64,000 bases of DNA from Pyropia haitanensis (lineage: Eukaryota > Rhodophyta > Bangiophyceae > Bangiales > Bangiaceae): positions 2,501-66,500 of the forward strand of contig SDUX01000077.1 of NCBI GenBank assembly GCA_008729055.1, written 5' to 3'. The position numbers and the translations under genes were made by a program. Positions 47,529 through 61,504 of this stretch are shown one piece after another (the stretch's first letter is position 1; each line of letters starts with the position of its first letter). The notes beneath the pieces are model-generated. The model did no database searches, was not told where the DNA came from, and worked only from the letters and a program-made list of their open reading frames with translations.

Positions 47529-50500
47529 GGGAGGGGTGGAAAGGGAGACTGTAGGGGTATGTAATCGAGTCGGCGGATCGAATGGCGAACTCAGATTTCC
47601 GAAAAGATCAACTTTTTCATCCATAGGGAGCCCTTTGTGTCAAAAAGTGGTCAAAATGGCCGAAATGCGACAAAGTTGGCCCGGCGAGTTTGTCAAAAGT
47701 GAAATCTGAGTAGCGGATCTTGTAGAGGAGACCGAGACGCGTCGCCCTGTGTGGTTTGTTTTGGAATTGGGGACCGTTATTGAGGTGATAGGAGTGACAT
47801 TGTGTTTGGCTGGGGGCCCCCATTTTTATCCCCGGGTCACATTCCGTGACCCCCCCAGGGGTAGGAAGGGGGTGTCTGAGGTGGAAAGGGAGACTGTAGG
47901 GGTATGTAATCGAGGTCGGCGGATCGAATGGCGAACTCAGATTTCCGAAAAGATCAACTTTTTCATCCCATAGGGAGCCCTTTGTGTCAAAAGTGGTCAA
48001 AATGGCCGAAATGCGACAAAGTTGGCCCGGCGAGTTTGTCAAAGTGAAATCTGAGTAGCGGATCTTGTAGAGGAGACCGAGACGCGTCTCCCTGTGTGGT
48101 TTGTTTTGGAATTGGGGACCGTTATTGAGGTGATGGGAGTGACATTGTGTTTGGCTTTGGGGGGCAAAAAACGCCTAAGTCCCAGGTGCCGTTTTTTATC
48201 CCCGGTAGAGTTGCGTGACCCCCCCCCAGGGGTAGGAAGGGGGTGTCTGGAGTGAAAGGGAGACTGTAGGGGTATGTAATCGAAGTCGGCGGATCGAATG
48301 GCGAACTCAGATTTCCGAAAGATCAACTTTTTCATCCCATAGGGAGCCCTTTGTGTCAAAAAGTGGTCAAAATGGCCGAAAGGCGACAAAGTTGGCCCGG
48401 CGAGTTTGTCAAAAGTGAAATCTGAGTAGCGGATCTTGTAGAGGAGACCGAGACGCGTCGCCCTGTGTGGTTTGTTTTGGAATTGGGGACCGTTATTGAG
48501 GTGATAGGAGTGACATTGTGTTTGGCTGGGGGGGCCCCCAATTTTTATCCCCGGGTCACATTCCGTGACCCCCCCAGGGGTAGGAAGGGGGTGTCTGAGG
48601 TGGAAAGGGAGACTGTAGGGGTATGTAATCGAGGTCGGCGGATCGAATGGCGAACTCAGATTTCCGAAAAGATCAACTTTTTCATCCCATAGGGAGCCCT
48701 TTGTGTCAAAAAGTGGTCAAAATGGCCGAAATGCGACAAAGTTGGCCCGGCGAGTTTGTCAAAAGTGAAATCTGAGTAGCGGATCTTGTAGAGGAGACCG
48801 AGACGCGTCTCCCTGTGTGGTTTGTTTTGGAATTGGGGACCGTTATTGAGGTGATGGGAGTGACATTGTGTTTGGCTTTGGGGGGCAAAAAACGCCTAAG
48901 TCCCAGGTGCCGTTTTTTATCCCGGGTAGAGTTGCGTGACCCCCCCCAGGGGTAGGAAGGGGGTGTCTGGGGTGGAAAGGGAGACTGTAGGGGTATGTAA
49001 TCGAGGTCGGCGGATCGAATGGCGAACTCAGATTTCCGAAAAGATCAACTTTTTCATCCCATAGGGAGCCCTTTGTGTCAAAAAGTGGTCAAAATGGCGG
49101 AAATGCGACAAAGTTGGCCCGGCGAGTTTGTCAAAAGTGAAATCTGAGTAGCGGATCTTGTAGAGGAGACCGAGACGCGTCTCCCTGTGTGGTTTGTTTT
49201 GGAATTGGGGACCGTTATTGAGGTGATAGGAGTGACATTGTGTTTGGCTGGGGGGGCCCCCAATTTTTATCCCCGGGTCACATTCCGTGACCCCCCCAGG
49301 GGTAGGAAGGGGGTGTCTGAGGTGGAAAGGGAGACTGTAGGGGTATGTAATCGAGGTCGGCGGATCGAATGGCGAACTCAGATTTCCGAAAAGATCAACT
49401 TTTTCATCCCATAGGGACCCCTTTGTGTCAAAAAGTGGTCAAAATGGCGGAAATGCGACAAAGTTGGCCCGGCGAGTTTGTCAAAAGTGAAATCTGAGTA
49501 GCGGATCTTGTAGAGGAGACCGAGACGCGTCTCCCTGTGTGGTTTGTTTTGGAATTGGGGACCGTTATTGAGGTGATAGGAGTGACATTGTGTTTGGCTG
49601 GGGGGGCCCCCCAATTTTTATCCCCGGGTCACATTCCGTGACCCCCCCAGGGGTAGGAAGGGGGTGTCTGAGGTGGAAAGGGAGACTGTAGGGGTATGTA
49701 ATCGAGGTCGGCGGATCGAATGGCGAACTCAGATTTCCGAAAAGATCAACTTTTTCATCCCATAGGGACCCCTTTGTGTCAAAAAGTGGTCAAAATGGCG
49801 GAAATGCGACAAAGTTGGCCCGGCGAGTTTGTCAAAAGTGAAATCTGAGTAGCGGATCTTGTAGAGGAGACCGAGACGCGTCTCCCTGTGTGGTTTGTTT
49901 TGGAATTGGGGACCGTTATTGAGGTGATGGGAGTGACATTGTGTTTGGCTTTGGGGGGCAAAAAACGCCTAAGTCCCAGGTGCCGTTTTTTATCCCCGGG
50001 TAGAGTTGCGTGACCCCCCCCCAGGGGTAGGAAGGGGGTGTCTGGGGTGGAAAGGGAGACTGTAGGGGTATGTAATCGAGGTCGGCGGATCGAATGGCGA
50101 ACTCAGATTTCCGAAAAGATCAACTTTTTCATCCCATAGGGACCCCTTTGTGTCAAAAAGTGGTCAAAATGGCCGAAATGCGACAAAGTTGGCCCGGCGA
50201 GTTTGTCAAAAGTGAAATCTGAGTAGCGGATCTTGTAGAGGAGACCGAGACGCGTCGCCCTGTGTGGTTTGTTTTGGAATTGGGGACCGTTATTGAGGTG
50301 ATAGGAGTGACATTGTGTTTGGCTGGGGGGGCCCCCCAATTTTTATCCCCGGGTCACATTCCGTGACCCCCCCAGGGGTAGGAAGGGGGTGTCTGAGGTG
50401 GAAAGGGAGACTGTAGGGGTATGTAATCGAGGTCGGCGGATCGAATGGCGAACTCAGATTTCCGAAAAGATCAACTTTTTCATCCCATAGGGACCCTTTG

Positions 50501-53500
50501 TGTCAAAAAGTGGTCAAAATGGCGGAAATGCGACAAAGTTGGCCCGGCGAGTTTGTCAAAAGTGAAATCTGAGTAGCGGATCTTGTAGAGGAGACCGAGA
50601 CGCGTCTCCCTGTGTGGTTTGTTTTGGAATTGGGGACCGTTATTGAGGTGATGGGAGTGACATTGTGTTTGGCTTTGGGGGGCAAAAAACGCCTAAGTCC
50701 CAGGTGCCGTTTTTTATCCCCGGGTAGAGTTGCGTGACCCCCCCCCAGGGGTAGGAAGGGGGTGTCTGGAGTGGAAAGGGAGACTGTAGGGGTATGTAAT
50801 CGAGGTCGGCGGATCGAATGGCGAACTCAGATTTCCGAAAAGATCAACTTTTTCATCCCATAGGGACCCCTTTGTGTCAAAAAGTGGTCAAAATGGCGGA
50901 AATGCGACAAAGTTGGCCCGGCGAGTTTGTCAAAAGTGAAATCTGAGTAGCGGATCTTGTAGAGGAGACCGAGACGCGTCGCCCTGTGTGGTTTGTTTTG
51001 GAATTGGGGACCGTTATTGAGGTGATAGGAGTGACATTGTGTTTGGCTGGGGGGGCCCCCCAATTTTTATCCCCGGGTCACATTCCGTGACCCCCCCAGG
51101 GGTAGGAAGGGGGTGTCTGAGGTGGAAAGGGAGACTGTAGGGGTATGTAATCGAGGTCGGCGGATCGAATGGCGAACTCAGATTTCCGAAAAGATCAACT
51201 TTTTCATCCCATAGGGAGCCCTTTGTGTCAAAAAGTGGTCAAAATGGCCGAAATGCGACAAAGTTGGCCCGGCGAGTTTGTCAAAAGTGAAATCTGAGTA
51301 GCGGATCTTGTAGAGGAGACCGAGACGCGTCTCCCTGTGTGGTTTGTTTTGGAATTGGGGACCGTTATTGAGGTGATGGGAGTGACATTGTGTTTGGCTT
51401 TGGGGGGCAAAAAACGCCTAAGTCCCAGGTGCCGTTTTTTATCCCCGGGTAGAGTTGCGTGACCCCCCCCCAGGGGTAGGAAGGGGGTGTCTGGAGTGGA
51501 AAGGGAGACTGTAGGGGTATGTAATCGAGGTCGGCGGATCGAATGGCGAACTCAGATTTCCGAAAAGATCAACTTTTTCATCCCATAGGGAGCCCTTTGT
51601 GTCAAAAAGTGGTCAAAATGGCCGAAAGGCGACAAAGTTGGCCCGGCGAGTTTGTCAAAAGTGAAATCTGAGTAGCGGATCTTGTAGAGGAGACCGAGAC
51701 GCGTCGCCCTGTGTGGTTTGTTTTGGAATTGGGGACCGTTATTGAGGTGATAGGAGTGACATTGTGTTTGGCTGGGGGGGCCCCCCAATTTTTATCCCCG
51801 GGTCACATTCCGTGACCCCCCCAGGGGTAGGAAGGGGGTGTCTGAGGTGGAAAGGGAGACTGTAGGGGTATGTAATCGAGGTCGGCGGATCGAATGGCGA
51901 ACTCAGATTTCCGAAAAGATCAACTTTTTCATCCCATAGGGAGCCCTTTGTGTCAAAAAGTGGTCAAAATGGCCGAAATGCGACAAAGTTGGCCCGGCGA
52001 GTTTGTCAAAAGTGAAATCTGAGTAGCGGATCTTGTAGAGGAGACCGAGACGCGTCTCCCTGTGTGGTTTGTTTTGGAATTGGTGACCGTTATTGAGGTG
52101 ATGGGAGTGACATTGTGTTTGGCTTTGGGGGGCAAAAAACGCCTAAGTCCCAGGTGCCGTTTTTTATCCCCGGGTAGAGTTGCGTGACCCCCCCCAGGGG
52201 TAGGAAGGGGGTGTCTGGAGTGGAAAGGGAGACTGTAGGGGTATGTAATCGAAGTCGGCGGATCGAATGGCGAACTCAGATTTCCGAAAAGATCAACTTT
52301 TTCATCCCATAGGGAGCCCTTTGTGTCAAAAAGTGGTCAAAATGGCCGAAAGGCGACAAAGTTGGCCCGGCGAGTTTGTCAAAAGTGAAATCTGAGTAGC
52401 GGATCTTGTAGAGGAGACCGAGACGCGTCGCCCTGTGTGGTTTGTTTTGGAATTGGGGACCGTTATTGAGGTGATAGGAGTGACATTGTGTTTGGCTGGG
52501 GGGGCCCCCCAATTTTTATCCCCGGGTCACATTCCGTGACCCCCCCAGGGGTAGGAAGGGGGTGTCTGAGGTGGAAAGGGAGACTGTAGGGGTATGTAAT
52601 CGAGGTCGGCGGATCGAATGGCGAACTCAGATTTCCGAAAAGATCAACTTTTTCATCCCATAGGGAGCCCTTTGTGTCAAAAAGTGGTCAAAATGGCCGA
52701 AATGCGACAAAGTTGGCCCGGCGAGTTTGTCAAAAGTGAAATCTGAGTAGCGGATCTTGTAGAGGAGACCGAGACGCGTCTCCCTGTGTGGTTTGTTTTG
52801 GAATTGGGGACCGTTATTGAGGTGATGGGAGTGACATTGTGTTTGGCTTTGGGGGGCAAAAAACGCCTAAGTCCCAGGTGCCGTTTTTTATCCCCGGGTA
52901 GAGTTGCGTGACCCCCCCCCAGGGGTAGGAAGGGGGTGTCTGGGGTGGAAAGGGAGACTGTAGGGGTATGTAATCGAGGTCGGCGGATCGAATGGCGAAC
53001 TCAGATTTCCGAAAAGATCAACTTTTTCATCCCATAGGGAGCCCTTTGTGTCAAAAAGTGGTCAAAATGGCGGAAATGCGACAAAGTTGGCCCGGCGAGT
53101 TTGTCAAAAGTGAAATCTGAGTAGCGGATCTTGTAGAGGAGACCGAGACGCGTCTCCCTGTGTGGTTTGTTTTGGAATTGGGGACCGTTATTGAGGTGAT
53201 AGGAGTGACATTGTGTTTGGCTGGGGGGGCCCCCCAATTTTTATCCCCGGGTCACATTCCGTGACCCCCCCAGGGGTAGGAAGGGGGTGTCTGAGGTGGA
53301 AAGGGAGACTGTAGGGGTATGTAATCGAGGTCGGCGGATCGAATGGCGAACTCAGATTTCCGAAAAGATCAACTTTTTCATCCCATAGGGACCCCTTTGT
53401 GTCAAAAAGTGGTCAAAATGGCGGAAATGCGACAAAGTTGGCCCGGCGAGTTTGTCAAAAGTGAAATCTGAGTAGCGGATCTTGTAGAGGAGACCGAGAC

Positions 53501-56500
53501 GCGTCTCCCTGTGTGGTTTGTTTTGGAATTGGGGACCGTTATTGAGGTGATAGGAGTGACATTGTGTTTGGCTGGGGGGGCCCCCCAATTTTTATCCCCG
53601 GGTCACATTCCGTGACCCCCCCAGGGGTAGGAAGGGGGTGTCTGAGGTGGAAAGGGAGACTGTAGGGGTATGTAATCGAGGTCGGCGGATCGAATGGCGA
53701 ACTCAGATTTCCGAAAAGATCAACTTTTTCATCCCATAGGGACCCCTTTGTGTCAAAAAGTGGTCAAAATGGCGGAAATGCGACAAAGTTGGCCCGGCGA
53801 GTTTGTCAAAAGTGAAATCTGAGTAGCGGATCTTGTAGAGGAGACCGAGACGCGTCTCCCTGTGTGGTTTGTTTTGGAATTGGGGACCGTTATTGAGGTG
53901 ATGGGAGTGACATTGTGTTTGGCTTTGGGGGGCAAAAAACGCCTAAGTCCCAGGTGCCGTTTTTTATCCCCGGGTAGAGTTGCGTGACCCCCCCCCAGGG
54001 GTAGGAAGGGGGTGTCTGGGGTGGAAAGGGAGACTGTAGGGGTATGTAATCGAGGTCGGCGGATCGAATGGCGAACTCAGATTTCCGAAAAGATCAACTT
54101 TTTCATCCCATAGGGACCCCTTTGTGTCAAAAAGTGGTCAAAATGGCCGAAATGCGACAAAGTTGGCCCGGCGAGTTTGTCAAAAGTGAAATCTGAGTAG
54201 CGGATCTTGTAGAGGAGACCGAGACGCGTCGCCCTGTGTGGTTTGTTTTGGAATTGGGGACCGTTATTGAGGTGATAGGAGTGACATTGTGTTTGGCTGG
54301 GGGGCCCCCCAATTTTTATCCCCGGGTCACATTCCGTGACCCCCCCAGGGGTAGGAAGGGGGTGTCTGAGGTGGAAAGGGAGACTGTAGGGGTATGTAAT
54401 CGAGGTCGGCGGATCGAATGGCGAACTCAGATTTCCGAAAAGATCAACTTTTTCATCCCATAGGGACCCCTTTGTGTCAAAAAGTGGTCAAAATGGCGGA
54501 AATGCGACAAAGTTGGCCCGGCGAGTTTGTCAAAAGTGAAATCTGAGTAGCGGATCTTGTAGAGGAGACCGAGACGCGTCTCCCTGTGTGGTTTGTTTTG
54601 GAATTGGGGACCGTTATTGAGGTGATGGGAGTGACATTGTGTTTGGCTTTGGGGGGCAAAAAACGCCTAAGTCCCAGGTGCCGTTTTTTATCCCCGGGTA
54701 GAGTTGCGTGACCCCCCCCCAGGGGTAGGAAGGGGGTGTCTGGAGTGGAAAGGGAGACTGTAGGGGTATGTAATCGAGGTCGGCGGATCGAATGGCGAAC
54801 TCAGATTTCCGAAAAGATCAACTTTTTCATCCCATAGGGACCCCTTTGTGTCAAAAAGTGGTCAAAATGGCGGAAATGCGACAAAGTTGGCCCGGCGAGT
54901 TTGTCAAAAGTGAAATCTGAGTAGCGGATCTTGTAGAGGAGACCGAGACGCGTCGCCCTGTGTGGTTTGTTTTGGAATTGGGGACCGTTATTGAGGTGAT
55001 AGGAGTGACATTGTGTTTGGCTGGGGGGGCCCCCCAATTTTTATCCCCGGGTCACATTCCGTGACCCCCCCAGGGGTAGGAAGGGGGTGTCTGAGGTGGA
55101 AAGGGAGACTGTAGGGGTATGTAATCGAGGTCGGCGGATCGAATGGCGAACTCAGATTTCCGAAAAGATCAACTTTTTCATCCCATAGGGAGCCCTTTGT
55201 GTCAAAAAGTGGTCAAAATGGCCGAAATGCGACAAAGTTGGCCCGGCGAGTTTGTCAAAAGTGAAATCTGAGTAGCGGATCTTGTAGAGGAGACCGAGAC
55301 GCGTCTCCCTGTGTGGTTTGTTTTGGAATTGGGGACCGTTATTGAGGTGATGGGAGTGACATTGTGTTTGGCTTTGGGGGGCAAAAAACGCCTAAGTCCC
55401 AGGTGCCGTTTTTTATCCCCGGGTAGAGTTGCGTGACCCCCCCCCAGGGGTAGGAAGGGGGTGTCTGGAGTGGAAAGGGAGACTGTAGGGGTATGTAATC
55501 GAGGTCGGCGGATCGAATGGCGAACTCAGATTTCCGAAAAGATCAACTTTTTCATCCCATAGGGAGCCCTTTGTGTCAAAAAGTGGTCAAAATGGCCGAA
55601 AGGCGACAAAGTTGGCCCGGCGAGTTTGTCAAAAGTGAAATCTGAGTAGCGGATCTTGTAGAGGAGACCGAGACGCGTCGCCCTGTGTGGTTTGTTTTGG
55701 AATTGGGGACCGTTATTGAGGTGATAGGAGTGACATTGTGTTTGGCTGGGGGGGCCCCCCAATTTTTATCCCCGGGTCACATTCCGTGACCCCCCCAGGG
55801 GTAGGAAGGGGGTGTCTGAGGTGGAAAGGGAGACTGTAGGGGTATGTAATCGAGGTCGGCGGATCGAATGGCGAACTCAGATTTCCGAAAAGATCAACTT
55901 TTTCATCCCATAGGGAGCCCTTTGTGTCAAAAAGTGGTCAAAATGGCCGAAATGCGACAAAGTTGGCCCGGCGAGTTTGTCAAAAGTGAAATCTGAGTAG
56001 CGGATCTTGTAGAGGAGACCGAGACGCGTCTCCCTGTGTGGTTTGTTTTGGAATTGGTGACCGTTATTGAGGTGATGGGAGTGACATTGTGTTTGGCTTT
56101 GGGGGGCAAAAAACGCCTAAGTCCCAGGTGCCGTTTTTTATCCCCGGGTAGAGTTGCGTGACCCCCCCCAGGGGTAGGAAGGGGGTGTCTGGAGTGGAAA
56201 GGGAGACTGTAGGGGTATGTAATCGAAGTCGGCGGATCGAATGGCGAACTCAGATTTCCGAAAAGATCAACTTTTTCATCCCATAGGGAGCCCTTTGTGT
56301 CAAAAAGTGGTCAAAATGGCCGAAAGGCGACAAAGTTGGCCCGGCGAGTTTGTCAAAAGTGAAATCTGAGTAGCGGATCTTGTAGAGGAGACCGAGACGC
56401 GTCGCCCTGTGTGGTTTGTTTTGGAATTGGGACCGTTATTGAGGTGATAGGAGTGACATTGTGTTTGGCTGGGGGGGCCCCCCAATTTTTATCCCCGGGT

Positions 56501-59200
56501 CACATTCCGTGACCCCCCCAGGGGTAGGAAGGGGGTGTCTGAGGTGGAAAGGGAGACTGTAGGGGTATGTAATCGAGGTCGGCGGATCGAATGGCGAACT
56601 CAGATTTCCGAAAAGATCAACTTTTTCATCCCATAGGGACCCTTTGTGTCAAAAAGTGGTCAAAATGGCCGAAATGCGACAAAGTTGGCCCGGCGAGTTT
56701 GTCAAAAGTGAAATCTGAGTAGCGGATCTTGTAGAGGAGACCGAGACGCGTCTCCCTGTGTGGTTTGTTTTGGAATTGGGGACCGTTATTGAGGTGATGG
56801 GAGTGACATTGTGTTTGGCTGGGGGAAAAAACGCCAGCCCGCCCTTTTTATCCCCGGGTAAGTTCCGTGACCCCCCCCCAGGGGTAGGAAGGGGGTGTCT
56901 GGGGTGGAAAGGGAGACTGTAGGGGTATGTAATCGAGGTCGGCGGATCGAATGGCGAACTCAGATTTCCGAAAAGATCAACTTTTTCATCCCATAGGGAG
57001 CCCTTTGTGTCAAAAAGTGGTCAAAATGGCGGAAATGCGACAAAGTTGGCCCGGCGAGTTTGTCAAAAGTGAAATCTGAGTAGCGATCTTGTAGAGGAGA
57101 CCGAGACGCGTCTCCCTGTGTGGTTTTTTTGGAATTGGGGACCGTTATTGAGGTGATAGGGAGTGACATTGTGTTTGGCTTGGGGGGGCCCCCCAATTTT
57201 TATCCCCGGGTCAGAGTTCCGTGACCCCCCCCAGGGGTAGGAAGGGGTGTCTGGGTGGAAAGGGAGACTGTAGGGGTATGTAATCGAGGTCGGCGGATCG
57301 AATGGCGAACTCAGATTTCCGAAAAGATCAACTTTTCATCCCATAGGGACCCCTTTGTGTCAAAAAGTGGTCAAAATGGCGGAAATGCGACAAAGTTGGC
57401 CGGCGAGTTTGTCAAAAGTGGAATCTGAGTAGCGGATCTTGTAGAGGAGACCGAGACGCGTCTCCCTGTGTGGTTTGTTTTGGAATTGGGGACCGTTATT
57501 GAGGTGATAGGAGTGACATTGTGTTTGGCTGGGGGGCCCCCCAATTTTTATCCCCGGGTCACATTCCGTGACCCCCCCAGGGGTAGGAAGGGGGTGTCTG
57601 AGGTGGAAAGGGAGACTGTAGGGGTATGTAATCGAGGTCGGCGGATCGAATGGCGAACTCAGATTTCCGAAAAGATCAACTTTTTCATCCCATAGGGACC
57701 CCTTTGTGTCAAAAAGTGGTCAAAATGGCGGAAATGCGACAAAGTTGGCCGGCGAGTTTGTCAAAAGTGAAATCTGAGTAGCGGATCTTGTAGAGGAGAC
57801 CGAGACGCGTCTCCCTGTGTGGTTTGTTTTGGAATTGGGGACCGTTATTGAGGTGATGGGAGTGACATTGTGTTTGGCTTTGGGGGCAAAAAACGCCTAA
57901 GTCCCAGGTGCCGTTTTTTATCCCCGGTAGAGTTGCGTGACCCCCCCCAGGGGTAGGAAGGGGGTGTCTGGGGTGGAAAGGGAGACTGTAGGGGTATGTA
58001 ATCGAGGTCGGCGGATCGAATGGCGAACTCAGATTTCCGAAAAGATCAACTTTTTCATCCATAGGGACCCCTTTGTGTCAAAAAGTGTCAAAATGGCCGA
58101 AATGCGACAAAGTTGGCCCGGCGAGTTGTCAAAAGTGAAATCTGAGTAGCGGATCTTGTAGAGGAGACCGAGACGCGTCGCCCTGTGTGGTTTGTTTTGG
58201 AATTGGGGACCGTTATTGAGTGATAGGAGTGACATTGTGTTTGGCTGGGGGGCCCCCCAATTTTTATCCCGGGTCACATTCCGTGACCCCCCAGGGTAGG
58301 AAGGGGGTGTCTGAGGTGGAAAGGGAGACTGTAGGGGTATGTAATCGAGGTCGGCGGATCGAATGGCGAACTCAATTCCCAAAAAGATCAACTTTTTCAT
58401 CCCATAGGGACCCCTTTGTGTCAAAAAGTGTCCAAAATGGCGGAAATGCGACAAAGTTGGCCCGGCGAGTTTGTCAAAAGTGAAATCTGAGTAGCGGATC
58501 TTGTAGAGGAGACCGAGACGCGTCTCCCTGTGTGGTTTGTTTTGGAATTGGGGACCGTTATTGAGGTGATGGGAGTGACATTGTGTTTGGCTTTGGGGGG
58601 CAAAAAACGCCTAAGTCCCAGGTGCCGTTTTTATCCCCGGGTAGAGTTGCGTGACCCCCCCAGGGAGGAAGGGGGTGTCTGGGGTGGAAAGGGAGACTGT
58701 AGGGGTATGTAATCGAGGTCGGCGGATCGAATGGCGAACTCAGATTTCCGAAAAGATCAACTTTGGGACCCCTTTGTGTCAAAAAGTGGTCAAAATGGCG
58801 AAAGGCGACAAAGTTGGCCCGGCGAGTTTGTCAAAAGTGAAATCTGAGTAGCGGATCTTGTAGAGGAGACGCGTCGCCCTGTGTGGTTTGTTTTGGAATT
58901 GGGGACCGTTATTGAGGTGATAGGAGTGACATTGTGTTTGGCTGGGGGCCCCCAATTTTTATCCCCGGGTCACATTCCGTGACCCCCCAGGGGTAGGAAG
59001 GGGGTGTCTGAGGTGGAAGGGAGACTGTAGGGGTATGTAATCGAGGTCGGCGGATCGAATGTCAGATTCCGAAAAGATCGGGAGCCCTTTGTGTCAAAAA
59101 GTGGTCAAAATGGCCGGCGACAAAGTTTTTGTCAAAGTGAAATCTGAGTAGCGGATCTTGTAGAGGAGACCGAGACGCGTCTCCCTGCCGTTACCTTTGG
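47529..59200 (-). repeat. A/B satellite array, block IV (- orientation)
   Basis: Clean monomers resume. B-B pairs lie at 49.26/49.61, 53.24/53.59 and 57.19/57.54 kb, about 3.96 kb apart. The ttggtgaccg A variant lies at 52.08 and 56.05 kb. An A/B hybrid linker (ggctgggggaaaaaacgcc) occurs at about 56.82 kb. After the last B-B pair the order is A 57.90, B 58.25, A 58.60, B 58.95 and a truncated A at 59.2, one dimer fewer before the junction than in block II. From about 57.1 kb small deletions increase. Confidence 0.93.
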
Positions 59201-59346
59201 GTAAGTCCCAGGTATCCCCGGTAGAGTTGCGTGACCCCCCCCACCGAAATAGGTGGAACTTTTCCCTATTCCCATAGGGGGGGCCCGAATTAGGGGGGAA
59301 ACGGTTTTCCCGGAGTGCCGCATAGGGGTGCCGGGCGTTACCTGTA
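59200..59346. other. Disturbed sequence at the satellite/junction boundary
   Basis: Fragments of the A linker (gtaagtcccaggtatccccgg, split by deletions) are followed by about 110 bp that match none of the repeat families, for example aaacggttttcccggagtg. The corresponding boundary in blocks I and II has no such insertion. Probably a poor-quality join; no gene is seen. Confidence 0.5.
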
Positions 59347-59460
59347 AGAGGTTCGAAAATCGGACGTTTCGGCGGGCTCGGACGGCCTCTCCAGCACCCT
59401 CAGAGGTCGCCCGGTCGACCATACTAGGCCGACTTTGCAGGATTTCCGGGGCGATTAGGC
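59347..59460 (-). other. Unique junction, copy 3 (inverted, shortened)
   Basis: It matches the reverse complement of 4990-5096 from cgaaaatcggacgtttcggc to the start of the telomere-like tract. The satellite-proximal third found in copies 1 and 2 (the part with cctcgcggagctcgataag) is missing, consistent with the disturbed boundary beside it. Confidence 0.8.
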
Positions 59461-61234
59461 GGGTTAGAGGTGCATTTCGACTCATTAGGGCTGGTTTTTG
59501 GCTCATTAGGGGTCGATTAGGCGAGGTTTAGGGCGAGTTAACGAAAATTAGTGGGGGTTTAAGATTGCTAAGGTGACTTAGTGGCGATTAGGGGGTGGTT
59601 AAGGGTGATTAGAGGTGGGTTAAGGTGAGTTAAGGGGTCATTAAGGGTGGGTTAAGGGAGGGTTAATGAAAATTAGTGAGGGGTTAAGGTTGCTAAGGGT
59701 GGGTTAGGTGGGTTAGGGGTGACTTAGGCGGGTTAAGGGTGGGTTAAGGGGTGGTTAAGGGTGGGTTAGGTGGGTTAAGGGTGGGTTAAGGGTGGGTTAA
59801 GGGCGGGTTAATGAAAATTAGTGAGGGGTTAAGGTTGCTAAGGCCACTTAGGGCGGGTTAGGGGGGGTTAAGGGTGGGTTAATGAAAATTAGTGGGGTTA
59901 AGGTTGCTAAGGCGAGTTAGGGCGGGGTTAGGGGTGGGTTAGAGGTGGTTAGGGTGGGTTAATGAAAATTAGTGAGGGGTTAAGGTTGCTAAGGCCACTT
60001 AGGGCGGGTTAGGGGGGGGTTAAGGGTGGGTTAATGAAAATTAGTGGGGGGTTAAGGTTGCTAAGGCGAGTTAGGCGCGGGTTAGGGGTGGGTTAGAGGG
60101 TGGTTAGGGGTGGTTAATGAAAATTAGTGAGGGGTTAAGGTTGCTAAGGCCACTTAGGGCGGGTTAGGGGGGGGTTAAGGGTGGGTTAATGAAAATTAGT
60201 GGGGGTTAAGGTTGCTAAGGCGAGTTAGGGCGGGTTAGGGGTGGGTTAGAGGGTGGTTAGGGGTGGGTTAATGAAAATTAGTGAGGGGTTAAGGTTGCTA
60301 AGGCCACTTAGGGCGGTTAGGGGGGGGTTAAGGGTGGGTTAATGAAAATTAGTGGGGGGTTAAGGTTGCTAAGGCGAGTTAGGGCGGGTTAGGGTGGGTT
60401 AGAGGGTGGTTAGGGGTGGGTTAATGAAAATTAGTGAGGGGTTAAGTTGCTAAGGCCACTTAGGGCGGGTTAGGGGGGGTTAAGGGTGGGTTAATGAAAA
60501 TTAGTGGGGGGTTAAGGTTGCTAAGGCGAGTTAGGGCGGGTTAGGGGTGGGTTAGAGGTGGTTAGGGTGGGTTAATGAAAATTAGTGAGGGGTTAAGGTT
60601 GCTAAGGCCACTTAGGGCGGGTTAGGGGGGGGTTAAGGGTGGGTTAATGAAAATTAGTGGGGGGTTAAGGTTGCTAAGGCGAGTTAGGGCGGGTTAGGGG
60701 TGGGTTAGAGGGTGGTTAGGGGTGGGTTAATGAAAATTAGTGAGGGGTTACGGTTGCTAAGGCCACTTAGGGCGGGTTAGGGGGGGTTAAGGGTGGGTTA
60801 ATGAAAATTAGTGGGGGTTAAGGTTGCTAAGGCGAGTTAGGGCGGGTTAGGGGTGGGTTAGGGGCACTTAGGGGCGGGTTAATGAAAATTAGGGGGGGGT
60901 TAAGGTTGCTAAGGGCGGGTTAGGCGGGCTAAGGGTCGGTTACGGGCGGGTTAGGGGCGGTTTAGGCGGGTTAACGGTGCGTTAGAGGTCGGTTACGTGA
61001 GTTAAGGGCGGGTTAGGGCCACTTAGGGGTGGTTTAGGGCCGTTTAGGGGGTGGTTAGGGCCACTTAGGGGTGGGTTAATGAAAATTACGGAGGGTTAAG
61101 GTTGCTAAGGTCGATTAGCCCACTTAAGGGTGGGTTAGGGCCAGTTAAGGGACGATTAGGGCCACTTAAGGGTGGGTTAATGAAAATTAGGGAGGGGTTA
61201 AGATTGCTAAGGGACGGTTACGGGTCATTAGAGG
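59460..61234 (+). repeat. Degenerate telomere-like tract (TTAGGG-type on + strand), copy 3
   Basis: About 19 copies of the ttaatgaaaattag block and the 155-bp dimer pattern across about 59.8-60.9 kb. It is longer than copy 2 and similar to copy 1, with one-base losses in G runs. The order of non-repeated sub-blocks at each end (ttacgtgagttaagg, ggttaacggtgcg) is the same as in the other copies. Copy number in the central dimers therefore varies, while the ends are fixed. Confidence 0.9.
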
Positions 61235-61479
61235 GTGGTTAAGGGGCCTCTGGGGCCCATTAGGGGCTCCCCGTGCCCCATTAGGGCCCCCGAGGGCTCA
61301 CTAGGGGCTCCAAAGGGTGCTCTGACCAGCCCTGGGGAGCCCTTGAGGGCTCCTCCCCGGCATCTGGCATATTCCGGGGTGTGTTTAGGGGCGATTAGCG
61401 GGATTAGGGTCCCCCCCCTCTCCAGAGGCCCGTACGGAGGGGGCCCCCCCTGGAGGGGTCAAACTAGGGGTTTGCCTTT
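61235..61479 (-). other. GC-rich rDNA spacer, third copy (partial)
   Basis: Reverse complement of about 3113-3355, cut by the second gap at tttgccttt. By comparison with 20836-22318, inverted LSU sequence should follow; what follows after the gap is LSU sequence in the opposite orientation. Confidence 0.85.
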
Positions 61480-61504
61480 NNNNNNNNNNNNNNNNNNNNN
61501 NNNN
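61480..61504. other. Assembly gap (25 N)
   Basis: A second run of exactly 25 N, a placeholder length. It separates - oriented rDNA spacer from a + oriented, error-rich LSU intron copy. Confidence 0.99.
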
